Source: Sphingobacterium faecale (GTDB lineage: Bacteria; Bacteroidota; Bacteroidia; Sphingobacteriales; Sphingobacteriaceae). Taken from it: 64,000 nucleotides of DNA. Numbering within the stretch: the stretch's first letter is position 1; every line of letters starts with the position of its first letter. The stretch lies in the NCBI RefSeq assembly GCF_016746095.1, contig NZ_JAERTY010000003.1, positions 124,001 through 188,000 of the forward strand. The letters are read 5' to 3'. Positions 7,858 to 17,163 of the stretch are shown here, piece after piece. Below the pieces are notes generated by a model. The model was not told where the DNA came from, ran no database searches, and saw only the letters and a list, made by a program, of their open reading frames with translations. Made by a program: the position numbers and the translations under genes.

Positions 7858-9699
7858 ATGTGTGGAATTGTCGGCTATGTAGGCCATCGACAAGCATACC
7901 CCTATTTAATAGAGGGATTGCGTAAACTAGAATACCGCGGATACGATAGCGCAGGAATCGCGCTCCATTCTCAACAACAATTACTAATATCCAAAACAGC
8001 TGGTAAGGTGGCTGCATTAGAAGAGTTGACGAAAACAATAGACCTTTCTGCCAAAACAGGAATAGGACATACCAGATGGGCTACCCATGGGGTACCATCC
8101 GATCACAATGCCCACCCCCATCGCTCACAGAATGGAAAACTGGCATTGGTACACAATGGTATTATTGAGAATTACGCAACAATAAAAGAAGAGCTACTCA
8201 AAAAAGGCTATACCTTCAAAAGTGATACAGACTCCGAAGTACTGCTCAATTTCATTGAAGACATCAAAACAAATAATGCCTGTACGCTCGAAGAAGCAAT
8301 ACGTATCGCCTTAAAACGTATTACAGGAGCTTATGTCATCCTCGTACTGGACGAAGACAGCCCAAACACGATTATAGCTGCAAGAAAAGGTAGCCCACTG
8401 GTCATCGGAATTGGCAATGGCGAACATTTCTTAGGCTCTGATGCATCCCCTATGTTGGGACATACCAAAGAAGTCGTTTATATCAATGACTATGAGCTGG
8501 CAATTATAAAACCTGATGAGCTGATCCTAAAAAACCTAGGTAACGATATCGTAACGCCATTCGTACAAAAATTGGATATGGAATTGGCCAGCATAGAAAA
8601 AGCAGGCTACCCGCACTTTATGCTGAAGGAGATATTTGAGCAACCTAAAGCAATTCAGGATTGTCTAAGAGGAAGATTAGATAGCACCACGCACCAGATT
8701 ACCCTAAGCGGGTTAGAAAAAGTAAAAGACAAACTTCTAACTGCACATCGCATCATTATCGTTGCCTGTGGCACCAGCTGGCATGCGGCACTCCTAGCAG
8801 AATATTGGATTGAAGAGCTCTGTCGTGTTCCTGTTGAAGTAGAATATGCCTCTGAATTCAGATACAGAAATCCAATCGTGGGACCAGATGATCTGATCAT
8901 AGCCATATCACAAAGTGGAGAAACCGCGGATACACTCGTCGCACTTGAAAACGCAAAGCAACATGGTGCTACTATATTTGGGGTCGTCAATGTTGTCGGA
9001 TCCTCCATTGCCAGACTATCTGATTCGGGCATCTACACACACGCCGGACCAGAAATAGGAGTAGCCAGTACAAAAGCATTTACGACTCAGCTTGCAGCTC
9101 TTTTATTATTCGCAATCAAGCTCGCGCAATACAAACAAAAAATAGATACCGCTACCAGCAACACGCTTATCAACGAACTACAGGCTGTACCTGATAAGGT
9201 ACAGGAGATCTTAAATTCACAACTCGAAAAGATAAAGAGTATAGCCCATAAATATGTGGACGCAAAAGATTTTCTATACCTAGGTCGTGGATATAACTTT
9301 CCGATAGCATTAGAAGGCGCTCTAAAACTCAAAGAAATCTCATACATCCATGCAGAAGGCTATCCAGCAGCTGAAATGAAACATGGACCGATTGCATTGG
9401 TAGACGAAAATCTACCGGTATTGTTCATTGCTACAAAAGATAAAATACAAGAAAAGATAATCAGCAATATGCAAGAGATAAAAGCCCGTTCGGGACAGCT
9501 CATTGCACTGGTATCAACCGATGACACCTTCGTGTCTTCCATGGCCGACGACAGTATCGAAATACCTGAAGCTCACGAAACCATAGCGCCTATACTATCC
9601 ACTATTCCTCTACAGCTATTGGCTTACTATATCGGTATTGCCAGAGGCTGTGACGTGGACAAACCTAGAAATTTAGCTAAATCAGTAACGGTAGAATAG
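7858..9699 (+). CDS. glmS: Glutamine-fructose-6-phosphate aminotransferase (isomerizing)
   Basis: A 613-residue enzyme making glucosamine-6-phosphate from fructose-6-phosphate and glutamine, the entry step to UDP-GlcNAc for peptidoglycan and lipopolysaccharide. The N-terminal nucleophile Cys follows Met directly (MCGIVGYVG), and the Ntn glutaminase domain contains HTRWATHG and HNGIIEN. Two SIS sugar-isomerase domains follow (CGTSWHA, SQSGETADT, STKAFTTQ, and the second with GRGYNFPIALEGALKLKE). It ends with the family signature DKPRNLAKSVTVE. Cytoplasmic. The DUF4954 gene begins 3 bp after its stop, so the two are almost certainly co-transcribed. Confidence 0.98.
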   Translation: MCGIVGYVGHRQAYPYLIEGLRKLEYRGYDSAGIALHSQQQLLISKTAGKVAALEELTKTIDLSAKTGIGHTRWATHGVPSDHNAHPHRSQNGKLALVHNGIIENYATIKEELLKKGYTFKSDTDSEVLLNFIEDIKTNNACTLEEAIRIALKRITGAYVILVLDEDSPNTIIAARKGSPLVIGIGNGEHFLGSDASPMLGHTKEVVYINDYELAIIKPDELILKNLGNDIVTPFVQKLDMELASIEKAGYPHFMLKEIFEQPKAIQDCLRGRLDSTTHQITLSGLEKVKDKLLTAHRIIIVACGTSWHAALLAEYWIEELCRVPVEVEYASEFRYRNPIVGPDDLIIAISQSGETADTLVALENAKQHGATIFGVVNVVGSSIARLSDSGIYTHAGPEIGVASTKAFTTQLAALLLFAIKLAQYKQKIDTATSNTLINELQAVPDKVQEILNSQLEKIKSIAHKYVDAKDFLYLGRGYNFPIALEGALKLKEISYIHAEGYPAAEMKHGPIALVDENLPVLFIATKDKIQEKIISNMQEIKARSGQLIALVSTDDTFVSSMADDSIEIPEAHETIAPILSTIPLQLLAYYIGIARGCDVDKPRNLAKSVTVE

Positions 9700-9702
9700 A
9701 CG

Positions 9703-11877
9703 ATGACATTCATTTCAAAAGAGCCGCTACACGCCTTGGGATATGGCTTTGTAACCGAAAAAGAGGTATCTGGACTAACAAACGAGTACGATATACGTAA
9801 TCAACAGTTGGGAACAGATAAGGAATTCAGACAGCTCACAGCCCAAGAGATTCAACAGCTAACCAACCAGCTCAATTACAGTTCGGACTGGTCGAAGGTA
9901 TGGGTTAGCGAACCCTTTTTCCCGGAACAGATCCAGCATTCCAAATTTTATGGATTGGTAAGGATAGGTGCTATGGAACAGACTTACCTTTCTTATAGGG
10001 ACCTACGCCTTCCTACAGGAATATACAATTCGACCATAGTAAGCTCCGATATCGGAGCATGTTCTGCGATACATCATGTGCGTTATATGGCACATTTCAT
10101 CATTGGAGAACAGGTACTGCTCTCCAATATCAATGAAATGGAAACCAGCAATAACGCCAAATTTGGAAACGGCATCCTCAAAAAAGGAGAATCTCCAGAC
10201 AAAAGGATCTGGATGGAATTATGTAATGAAAATGGGGGGCGATCCGTCGTCCCCTTCGATGGCATGCAAGCGGCAGATGTCTACCTATGGTCACGCCATC
10301 GAGAAGATTCCCTATTCCAAAACCGCCTATTAGAAATAACGGATAGGCATTTCTCCACACAACGGGGATACTATAGCATCCTAGCCGACAATGTGGTATT
10401 GAAGAACTCAAATACGATCAAGGATGTTAAAATAGGTCCTTATGCATACATAAAAGGAGTAAATAAGCTGAAAAACGTAACGGTAAACTCCAGTAAAGAA
10501 GCATTCACACAAATCGGAGAAGGATGTGAAATTGTAAATGGAATAATTGGTTACGGTTGCCGCGTTTTCTATGGTGTCAAAGCTGTTAGGTTTATATTAT
10601 CTTCACATTCACAGCTGAAATATGGAGCCAGACTGATCAACTCTTTTTTAGGCGACAACTCCACTATATCCTGTTGCGAAGTACTCAACTCGTTACTGTT
10701 CCCTTCTCACGAGCAACATCACAATAACTCCTTCCTATGCGCAGCATTGATAAAAGGACAAAGCAATATGGCTGCTGGAGCCACGATAGGTTCCAATCAT
10801 AATTCAAGAGCTGCAGATGGTGAGATAATAGCAGGAAGAGGGTTTTGGCCCGGTCTATGTGTCAGTATCAAACATAATTCAAAATTTGCCTCTTATACCC
10901 TACTTGTAAAAGGCGACTTTCTACATGAGCTTGATATCAGAATACCATTCTCTCTCGTCAGCAATGAAGCCGACAAAAACCGTTTATTGATAGTTCCTGG
11001 ATATTGGTTTCTCTACAATATGTATGCCCTGATGCGTAATACAACCAAATTCAACGATCGCGACAAACGAACACTAAAAAATCAATACCTCGAATATGAT
11101 GTTTTAGCACCAGATACCGTTAATGAAATGTTTGATGCCCTACAGGAGATAGAAATGGCGGTAGGCCAGGCCTGGCCGGAGATAGAACCCGAAGCCACAG
11201 CTCAAATCCGTGGACGCCAACTCTTAATGGATCCAAATTTTGATTTAAACCAACGTGAGGTATATCTCACGGATACAGAATTCTCAAATCGCAAAGTTGT
11301 AGTAGTGAAAGCGAGAGCATGTTATCATACTTTCAAGCGTATGATTCATTATTATGGGGCAGTACACCTTGCTGATTGTCTCGAGAAGGGCACATGTGGA
11401 ACATCCGCTCCAAGTGCTATTCCGGAACAAAGAGAGCACTTTGAAAATGTGGGAGGCCAATTGATTCCACAAAAACATATAAAGACACTGATAGAGGATA
11501 TCAAAACGCAAAAAATTGATTCCTGGAATGAGGTGCACGAGCGTTATCATACCTGGAGTAAATTATACCCACAAAGTAAAATCGATCACGCTTTAGCTTC
11601 TCTAGCACAGATTACGGAGACCTCACCGGCAGACTGGGACACCGATTTTATCAACCACACATTAGCGCAGAGCCTCGATACTAAAAAGTGGATTTACAGC
11701 GAAATCAAAAAATCAAGAGGAAAGGATTATGAAAACCCATTCCGGATGTTAACCTATAACTCCAAAGAAGAAATGGAAAAAGTAGTCGGAAAATTAGAGG
11801 AAAACAGTTTCTTGATCAAGCAACAAGCGGAGTTCACTTGCTACGAAGAAAAAATCGCTAAAATAACAACAAAATAA
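9703..11877 (+). CDS. DUF4954 family protein, left-handed beta-helix
   Basis: A 724-residue soluble protein matching the Bacteroidetes-restricted DUF4954 family. No function is established. Residues about 230-400 contain repeated hexapeptide-like turns (VVLKNSNTIKDVKIGPYAYIKGV, IGEGCEIVNGIIGYGCRVFYG, AGATIGSNHNSRAADGEI). This is the left-handed beta-helix used by nucleotide-sugar acyl- and nucleotidyltransferases such as GlmU. The C-terminal third is helical. Direct coupling to glmS (3-bp gap) suggests a role tied to amino-sugar metabolism, which is inference only. No signal peptide, so cytoplasmic. Confidence 0.85.
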   Translation: MTFISKEPLHALGYGFVTEKEVSGLTNEYDIRNQQLGTDKEFRQLTAQEIQQLTNQLNYSSDWSKVWVSEPFFPEQIQHSKFYGLVRIGAMEQTYLSYRDLRLPTGIYNSTIVSSDIGACSAIHHVRYMAHFIIGEQVLLSNINEMETSNNAKFGNGILKKGESPDKRIWMELCNENGGRSVVPFDGMQAADVYLWSRHREDSLFQNRLLEITDRHFSTQRGYYSILADNVVLKNSNTIKDVKIGPYAYIKGVNKLKNVTVNSSKEAFTQIGEGCEIVNGIIGYGCRVFYGVKAVRFILSSHSQLKYGARLINSFLGDNSTISCCEVLNSLLFPSHEQHHNNSFLCAALIKGQSNMAAGATIGSNHNSRAADGEIIAGRGFWPGLCVSIKHNSKFASYTLLVKGDFLHELDIRIPFSLVSNEADKNRLLIVPGYWFLYNMYALMRNTTKFNDRDKRTLKNQYLEYDVLAPDTVNEMFDALQEIEMAVGQAWPEIEPEATAQIRGRQLLMDPNFDLNQREVYLTDTEFSNRKVVVVKARACYHTFKRMIHYYGAVHLADCLEKGTCGTSAPSAIPEQREHFENVGGQLIPQKHIKTLIEDIKTQKIDSWNEVHERYHTWSKLYPQSKIDHALASLAQITETSPADWDTDFINHTLAQSLDTKKWIYSEIKKSRGKDYENPFRMLTYNSKEEMEKVVGKLEENSFLIKQQAEFTCYEEKIAKITTK

Positions 11878-11914
11878 ATATTGTATCTTAGTTGTATCAT
11901 AAATTAAGCTTACC

Positions 11915-12880
11915 ATGTCAAACACAAGTACAGGCCATATAAAAGTTAAAAGCATCCAGGACACTGCTGCACCATATGGCTTGTACACGACATACATCAC
12001 CCCGAGTGACAAAGAACTGAAAGGATCTGTCTTAGTTCTTCACGGGATGCAAGAACATAGCGGAAGGTATATACAATTTGCAGAATACCTCGCCTCTGTT
12101 GGATTCGCCGTCTTGCTTTATGACCATATAGGTCATGGCAATACCGCGACCGATGATACCGCACAGGGGTACTTCCAACAAGAAAGACCGCAGGAGAGAT
12201 TAATTAATGATGCTATAGCGCTACATCACTATTTAAAGGACAAACACCCCGATCATCCGCATTTTATCATCGGACACTCCATGGGCTCCTTTATTACCCG
12301 ATGTGTATTACAACGGATAGGAAACGAATTTGATGGAAGTGTATGGATCGGTACCGGAGCCAAAACAGCAGGAGCCGAAGCTTTTAGGGCGCTCCTAGCT
12401 TTACTCCAGAAAATAAGTCCTAGAAAACGGAGCAAAATGATCAATGGTATCTTCAGCAAAATGAACAATACAAAATTTCGGCATGAACCCGACTTTGATG
12501 ATACCAGTTGGCTGAGTCTAAGTAAAACAAATAGGAAGCGTTTCCAAGAAGATCCACTTTGTGGCATCCCTTTTACCAACAACGCCTTCTATACCCTCCT
12601 GACCATACTGTTGACAGCAACAAAAAAAGGATGGCAGAATTCCATCCCAAAAAGTCTTCCGATTCTCTTAGTCAGCGGGCAAGATGACCCAATTGGTGGC
12701 TTTTCCAAGGGAATAGAAAAAACAGAAAAACAACTTAAAGAAAGCGGCTTCCAAGAAGTAAATATCATTACTTATCCAAAGAAAAGACATGAAATCCTGC
12801 AGGAAGAAAACAGCATAGAGGTGTCTGAAGTTATAGCACAATGGTTATTATCCCATGCCAAATTACGCCTGATCCAATAA
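11915..12880 (+). CDS. Alpha/beta hydrolase, monoacylglycerol lipase / lysophospholipase-like
   Basis: A 321-residue cytoplasmic hydrolase. Recognisable elements are the oxyanion strand VLVLHGMQEHSGRY, YDHIGHG, and the nucleophile elbow GHSMGS. The acid falls in the ILLVSGQDDPIGG region, and a C-terminal KKRHEILQE segment provides the catalytic His. This layout matches the Ser-aminopeptidase / hydrolase_4 group that includes monoacylglycerol lipases. Its 3' end overlaps the convergent GNAT gene by 18 bp. True substrate unknown. Confidence 0.85.
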   Translation: MSNTSTGHIKVKSIQDTAAPYGLYTTYITPSDKELKGSVLVLHGMQEHSGRYIQFAEYLASVGFAVLLYDHIGHGNTATDDTAQGYFQQERPQERLINDAIALHHYLKDKHPDHPHFIIGHSMGSFITRCVLQRIGNEFDGSVWIGTGAKTAGAEAFRALLALLQKISPRKRSKMINGIFSKMNNTKFRHEPDFDDTSWLSLSKTNRKRFQEDPLCGIPFTNNAFYTLLTILLTATKKGWQNSIPKSLPILLVSGQDDPIGGFSKGIEKTEKQLKESGFQEVNIITYPKKRHEILQEENSIEVSEVIAQWLLSHAKLRLIQ

Positions 12881-13387
12881 CTTCTCAAAAGCTTTACGTT
12901 GCGCCCCGCCCCGAAAGTACACCTCACCACAATATACATACCCCAATTTATCAAACACCCGTAACATGCCTGCGTTATCGTAATTTGTGTCTACTTTAAT
13001 ACTTAATCGATCCTGGGATAAACTAACGTTTTCAGCCTCCAGCATCATCCAGGTTCCCAATCCCTTTATCACGTCACGCTGCGAAACAGCTAGCCGGTGT
13101 ATCACCGTATATGGACGCTCTGTAAGCCACTTACCGGTCAGCGCCTCGTAGGCAGGCTCGATAGCACCGATTACTGCGATATAAGCCACTATCGCCCCTT
13201 CTATGCGCTCAGCTACAAATCCATACCCCTTTTCGACATCTTCCACTATGACTTCCCGATTGGGATAACCATCCTGCCATTGATCCGACCCATCGTTACG
13301 GCGCTTCGCTATCGCCTCCTCTAGTACTGCCCAGACAGCATCCACATCCGAAATGGTAGCCTTACGAAAAATAATACCTGAAAACAT
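12863..13387 (-). CDS. GNAT-family N-acetyltransferase
   Basis: A 174-residue acetyl-CoA-dependent acetyltransferase. The fold is visible as an N-terminal FRKATISDVDAVW, a central IHRLAV strand followed by an RDVIKGLGTWMM acetyl-CoA loop (a Q/RxxGxG/A variant), and the closing NAGMLRVFDKLGYVYCG. Substrate is unknown. It starts 15 bp after the ABC-2 permease stop on the same strand, so it is probably the last gene of that efflux operon. The 18-bp tail-to-tail overlap with the hydrolase gene leaves no room for a terminator between them. Confidence 0.85.
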   Translation of the reverse strand: MFSGIIFRKATISDVDAVWAVLEEAIAKRRNDGSDQWQDGYPNREVIVEDVEKGYGFVAERIEGAIVAYIAVIGAIEPAYEALTGKWLTERPYTVIHRLAVSQRDVIKGLGTWMMLEAENVSLSQDRLSIKVDTNYDNAGMLRVFDKLGYVYCGEVYFRGGAQRKAFEKLLDQA

Positions 13388-13402
13388 ATCTTTATATCTA
13401 TA

Positions 13403-14566
13403 CTAGGCTTTTTCAGCCTTTTTAACCTTATTAATTTTAAATTGTAAAAGTACGATGGAGGCGACTAAAGAAACACCACCGATCCACACCAATCCCCATA
13501 CAGGCCCTTTTATAAGATCTGCTGTCCCCTGCTCTATAATCATCGTTCTAAAGATCTGAAGGTAATGGGTAAGCGGAATCAATTTAGACAACCAGACAAT
13601 CCAATCCGGCATCTGGCTCAATGGCCAGGTAAAACCACTTAATATAAACGAGGGAGTAGCAATAACCATCAATATCTCCGTAGCCTTCAACTGGCTTGGA
13701 ATAGCAATACTGACCAATATCCCCAAGAAAGCAACAGCAAGCAAAAACAGAAAAGAAGCTCCAAAAAACGCAAATCCTTCAACATGTAAAGGCATCCTAT
13801 AAAAAACAGAATAACCGTAGTACAAACCATAAATTAAAAAGGACATCAGCACATAGGGAGTAATCTTAACCAGAATCAGCACAAAGACGTTGGAAGTCTT
13901 ACCTACAAGCTCACGGAAAGTATTGTTTTCGAATTCAGACGCAAAGCTCAAGGCCAGTCCCAACATCATCACCTGCTGCAGAACAGTCAGCAAAACACCC
14001 GGTAGCATAAAGTACAAGTAATTACCACTCCGTATATTCTGTTTGACAATAGTCGTCTTAAAAGGCTCATACTGTTGTTCGGCCACATAAGCAGGAACAC
14101 CTTTCTTCTCCTGAGATTTGATTTGTATACCCGCTTTCATGGTCCCTGCGCACACATTGACCGCCATCATAGCATAATTTGATGTCAACGTATTAGAAGC
14201 ATTGACAAACAACGTCAACTCTGTACTGCGGTTATAATTAACATCTGATGAAAAATTCTTCGGGATATGAACAACCACAGTAGCTTCTTTCTCCAATGCT
14301 ACCTCTTTGGCGCCAAAAGGATCAGCCATCAGTTCAGCAACATAGATCACCTCATTCTCATTGAACATATCAATAAGTTGCCTAGACAAAGGACTACGAT
14401 CCTCGTCCACCACTATAATCGGTAGATGCGTCACCTTACCTTTCTTATACACCCCTCCTACAAGAACACCATACATAACAGGGGCTCCTAAAAAAAGAAT
14501 GAGCAATACCTTATTCTGATAGAACAAAGCAAACTCCCTCTTAATCAAACTCCAAAAGTTACCCAT
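13403..14566 (-). CDS. ABC-2 type transporter permease
   Basis: A 387-residue integral membrane protein with one N-terminal membrane segment (LLILFLGAPVMYGVLVGGV), a large periplasmic domain (about residues 45-180), and about five closely spaced C-terminal segments. This is the YhhJ/YbhS-like ABC-2 arrangement. It includes the conserved PSFILSGFTWPLSQMP and LTHYLQIFR elements near the C-terminus. It lies 2 bp after the HlyD adaptor gene. No nucleotide-binding partner is encoded nearby, so the ATPase must be elsewhere or absent. Confidence 0.88.
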   Translation of the reverse strand: MGNFWSLIKREFALFYQNKVLLILFLGAPVMYGVLVGGVYKKGKVTHLPIIVVDEDRSPLSRQLIDMFNENEVIYVAELMADPFGAKEVALEKEATVVVHIPKNFSSDVNYNRSTELTLFVNASNTLTSNYAMMAVNVCAGTMKAGIQIKSQEKKGVPAYVAEQQYEPFKTTIVKQNIRSGNYLYFMLPGVLLTVLQQVMMLGLALSFASEFENNTFRELVGKTSNVFVLILVKITPYVLMSFLIYGLYYGYSVFYRMPLHVEGFAFFGASFLFLLAVAFLGILVSIAIPSQLKATEILMVIATPSFILSGFTWPLSQMPDWIVWLSKLIPLTHYLQIFRTMIIEQGTADLIKGPVWGLVWIGGVSLVASIVLLQFKINKVKKAEKA

Positions 14567-14568
14567 AA

Positions 14569-15537
14569 TTACTTCTCGTCTTTAACGATAAATGTCGCTT
14601 TAGTTAACAATTCTTTATCATCTGTAGCACTTGTAGGACGCAAACGCACTTCAAATAAAGTCTCCTGTTGTTCAAAGTCAGGATATGCTGTACTAATACT
14701 CGCATAATTACTCAATGATTTGATAGTCTCTACCCGTGCACTCAATGTTTTATTTTCTAAGTAAGGAATAGCCAATGTCTTTACAGCTCCCTTCTGAAAA
14801 TCCTTAATACGGCTTTCTGGGATTGTAACCCTAAAGTAAGCACCATCCGATACATAGCCAGAAGCTAAGCTATATCCTGCCAAAGCCAGCTCTCCAACCT
14901 TGAGGTTGATCGTTTCTATAGACATATCTTGAGGAGCAATCACATAACGCTCCTTTGCAGCGACATTGACCTCCGAAACTGCTCCTATTGCACGTTCCTT
15001 CTGTCCTAATGCCATTTTCTGTTGTTCAATACGAGCCCCGTTCCTCACATCAGCCAACTCTGCCTGAGCGGCCAAATATTGATTTTTGGCACCTTGGTAT
15101 TTAGCGTATATCTCGTCATATTTTTGCTGTGCAACCAAAGAATCACGAAGTAGATTTTTCATCCGGTCAAGAGACTTCTGCGCAAAATCATATTGCTCTT
15201 TCAGTCCCGCTACCTTAGCATTTAGCTGTGTCAACTGTCCGTCTGTTGCCCCCTTTACCGCCATGTCATACTGCGCTTGAGCGGCCTCGAGAGCACCCTG
15301 CGCCTGTACGGATTTTGCATCGACCTCAGGCAACTCCAAAACAATCAGAGTATCCCCTTTATGCACCAATTGCCCCTCTTCAACTAGAATCCGATGGATT
15401 TTACCAGGTATCTTTGTGGTTACCGAAATCTGATCCCGCTCGATTTTTCCTTCCAGAGCCTTCTGCTGCTTCGCATCTTTGTTTGAACACCCCTGGACCA
15501 ATAATGCGACAAAAGCTATATAAAATGTGTTTTTCAT
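14569..15537 (-). CDS. HlyD-family efflux adaptor, lipoprotein
   Basis: A 322-residue periplasmic adaptor with lipid Cys at residue 17 (LVQGC). The lipoyl half VEEGQLVHKGDTLIVLELPE is followed by a long coiled-coil hairpin (about residues 75-180, rich in Ala/Gln/Lys), then the second half (VIAPQDMSIETINLKVGELALAG) and a short barrel domain. It should connect the ABC-2 permease to the TolC-like channel encoded upstream. Between it and the tolC-like gene lie 151 bp with no gene. Confidence 0.88.
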   Translation of the reverse strand: MKNTFYIAFVALLVQGCSNKDAKQQKALEGKIERDQISVTTKIPGKIHRILVEEGQLVHKGDTLIVLELPEVDAKSVQAQGALEAAQAQYDMAVKGATDGQLTQLNAKVAGLKEQYDFAQKSLDRMKNLLRDSLVAQQKYDEIYAKYQGAKNQYLAAQAELADVRNGARIEQQKMALGQKERAIGAVSEVNVAAKERYVIAPQDMSIETINLKVGELALAGYSLASGYVSDGAYFRVTIPESRIKDFQKGAVKTLAIPYLENKTLSARVETIKSLSNYASISTAYPDFEQQETLFEVRLRPTSATDDKELLTKATFIVKDEK

Positions 15538-15688
15538 TATTATTAATTATTTATAACGATGCTGACTATCGTATTAACAGGTTGCTCTTCTTTTTTCTAA
15601 ACCGTAATAAGACTGTATCATCTCTTTTTGTTTATTCTATCTATATATTCTTAAAGCCGATCCTAACGGACAGACACGAAATCCGTAC

Positions 15689-17080
15689 CTATCTTGTAAT
15701 CGTATCGTAAAGGTTTCCATTAGCCTTCAACAACTCCGTTACCGCATTACGCTGATTCAGAATCTGACTATAATAACCCAAGGATTGTTTATAAAACTCA
15801 TTCTCTGCCTCCAAGCGCTCAGTCACATCACTCAACCCCTCCTCAAACTGACGCGAAGCCAAATGCAGGTTATTCTTAGCGATTGCTACCTGTTGCTGAT
15901 TCACACCAATTTTCTTAAGTCCCAGCTCATAGTCAGCACGTGTCTTACGTTGCAATAGGCTTAGCTTTTCCTTCGTATCTTCCAATTTGTTCTCATTGAT
16001 CTGAATGTCCAGCTTAGCACGTTCGATAGCACTCTTATGCGTCTTACCTTCAAAAACATTCCACTTCATACCAATCCCTACAGCGTAATTTGGAGCCAAC
16101 TGCAAATGGTTCGTCTTCATTTTTACATCGCCTACCTGCCCAATATCCTTCAATGTAAAATGAGAATCAAAAGCATTCAGATAAGAAACACTACCAAAAG
16201 CAAAGACTAGTGGTAACTTTCCACCTTTTTCTTTCTTCAATGCAAAGTCATAAGCCTTTTGTGAAGCCTCAAGAGCCTGCAACTCTTTACGGTTCATTAC
16301 CATAGCTTCATCCAAGGCAAGCACAATCTCGGATAATGGGTATACAACAGTCTCCAATTCAGTCTTATCCAGTCCAGTCAGTTCTTGTAATTTATAATAC
16401 AACAACTCGCGGTTACTTTCGACTTCCGCTTTTTTATTTTCCAATTCCAGCATCGCTAACTTCAGCTTATCCCGATCATAAGGAATAGCTAATCCATTAT
16501 CAATGGCCTTGACAACCTTCTGATGCTCTTTATTCAATCGCTTTTCAGAGTCCGCAATAAGCACATCTACCTCACGCAATAGCATCAATTGATCGAAAGA
16601 AAACAACACCTCTTGTGCAATTTGATCACGTCCTGCCTCTTGCATCAGCGACTGGGCGATAAATTTCTGTTCTAATGCCTTTTGTCCGTTCGTAATCTGC
16701 AAACCACTAAAAATAACCTGCTTAGCAGTCACACCTGCCAGTGCTACCTGTGTAGACAGGTTCGATCTTTGCGATCCCTCAAACAGATTAAAACCAGTAA
16801 TAGGAAGATGATGTGTTGGCAAATCTAGATCAACACTGCTGTTTAGATAACCATATCCACCATGTAGGGATACTGTTGGAAGAAACTTACCTTTTACTTC
16901 CTCCCGCTCCAAAGCTACTTTTTGGTTTTCCAGATAAGCATTTTGCATCCCCTTGTTATGCCTTACTGCCTGTTCTACAGATGCCTTAAAACTGGTCAAC
17001 TGCTCCTGTGCCAGCAAACTCCCGGAGATACTGCTTCCTAAAGAAAAGAAGAAAAAAAGACAACAATACCTATATTTCAT
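15689..17080 (-). CDS. TolC-family outer-membrane efflux channel
   Basis: A 463-residue secreted protein with a signal peptide (about residues 1-24, ending SLLAQ) and paired outer-membrane-efflux repeats of long amphipathic helices, with the conserved closing pattern RQFEEGLSDVTERLEAENEF. It is the first gene of the second efflux operon. Sequence is clearly different from the TolC-like protein of the RND operon, so the two are not a recent duplication. Confidence 0.88.
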   Translation of the reverse strand: MKYRYCCLFFFFSLGSSISGSLLAQEQLTSFKASVEQAVRHNKGMQNAYLENQKVALEREEVKGKFLPTVSLHGGYGYLNSSVDLDLPTHHLPITGFNLFEGSQRSNLSTQVALAGVTAKQVIFSGLQITNGQKALEQKFIAQSLMQEAGRDQIAQEVLFSFDQLMLLREVDVLIADSEKRLNKEHQKVVKAIDNGLAIPYDRDKLKLAMLELENKKAEVESNRELLYYKLQELTGLDKTELETVVYPLSEIVLALDEAMVMNRKELQALEASQKAYDFALKKEKGGKLPLVFAFGSVSYLNAFDSHFTLKDIGQVGDVKMKTNHLQLAPNYAVGIGMKWNVFEGKTHKSAIERAKLDIQINENKLEDTKEKLSLLQRKTRADYELGLKKIGVNQQQVAIAKNNLHLASRQFEEGLSDVTERLEAENEFYKQSLGYYSQILNQRNAVTELLKANGNLYDTITR

Positions 17081-17115
17081 ACTAATTTAATTTCATACCA
17101 TTTTTATAAACAAGA

Positions 17116-17160
17116 CAAAACTACGTCTAAATTGTTATTAAAAATTTAAGATATCTTAAA
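17116..17160 (-). promoter_or_regulatory. Promoter and palindromic operator candidate of the ABC-2 efflux operon
   Basis: On the minus strand a -7 box TAGTTTTG lies at 17116-17123, without a clear -33 element. A perfect 16-bp palindrome, TTTAAGATATCTTAAA, lies at 17145-17160, centred about 30 bp upstream of the -7 box and just before the 3' end of the Crp/Fnr gene. Confidence 0.45.
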
Positions 17161-17163
17161 AAA

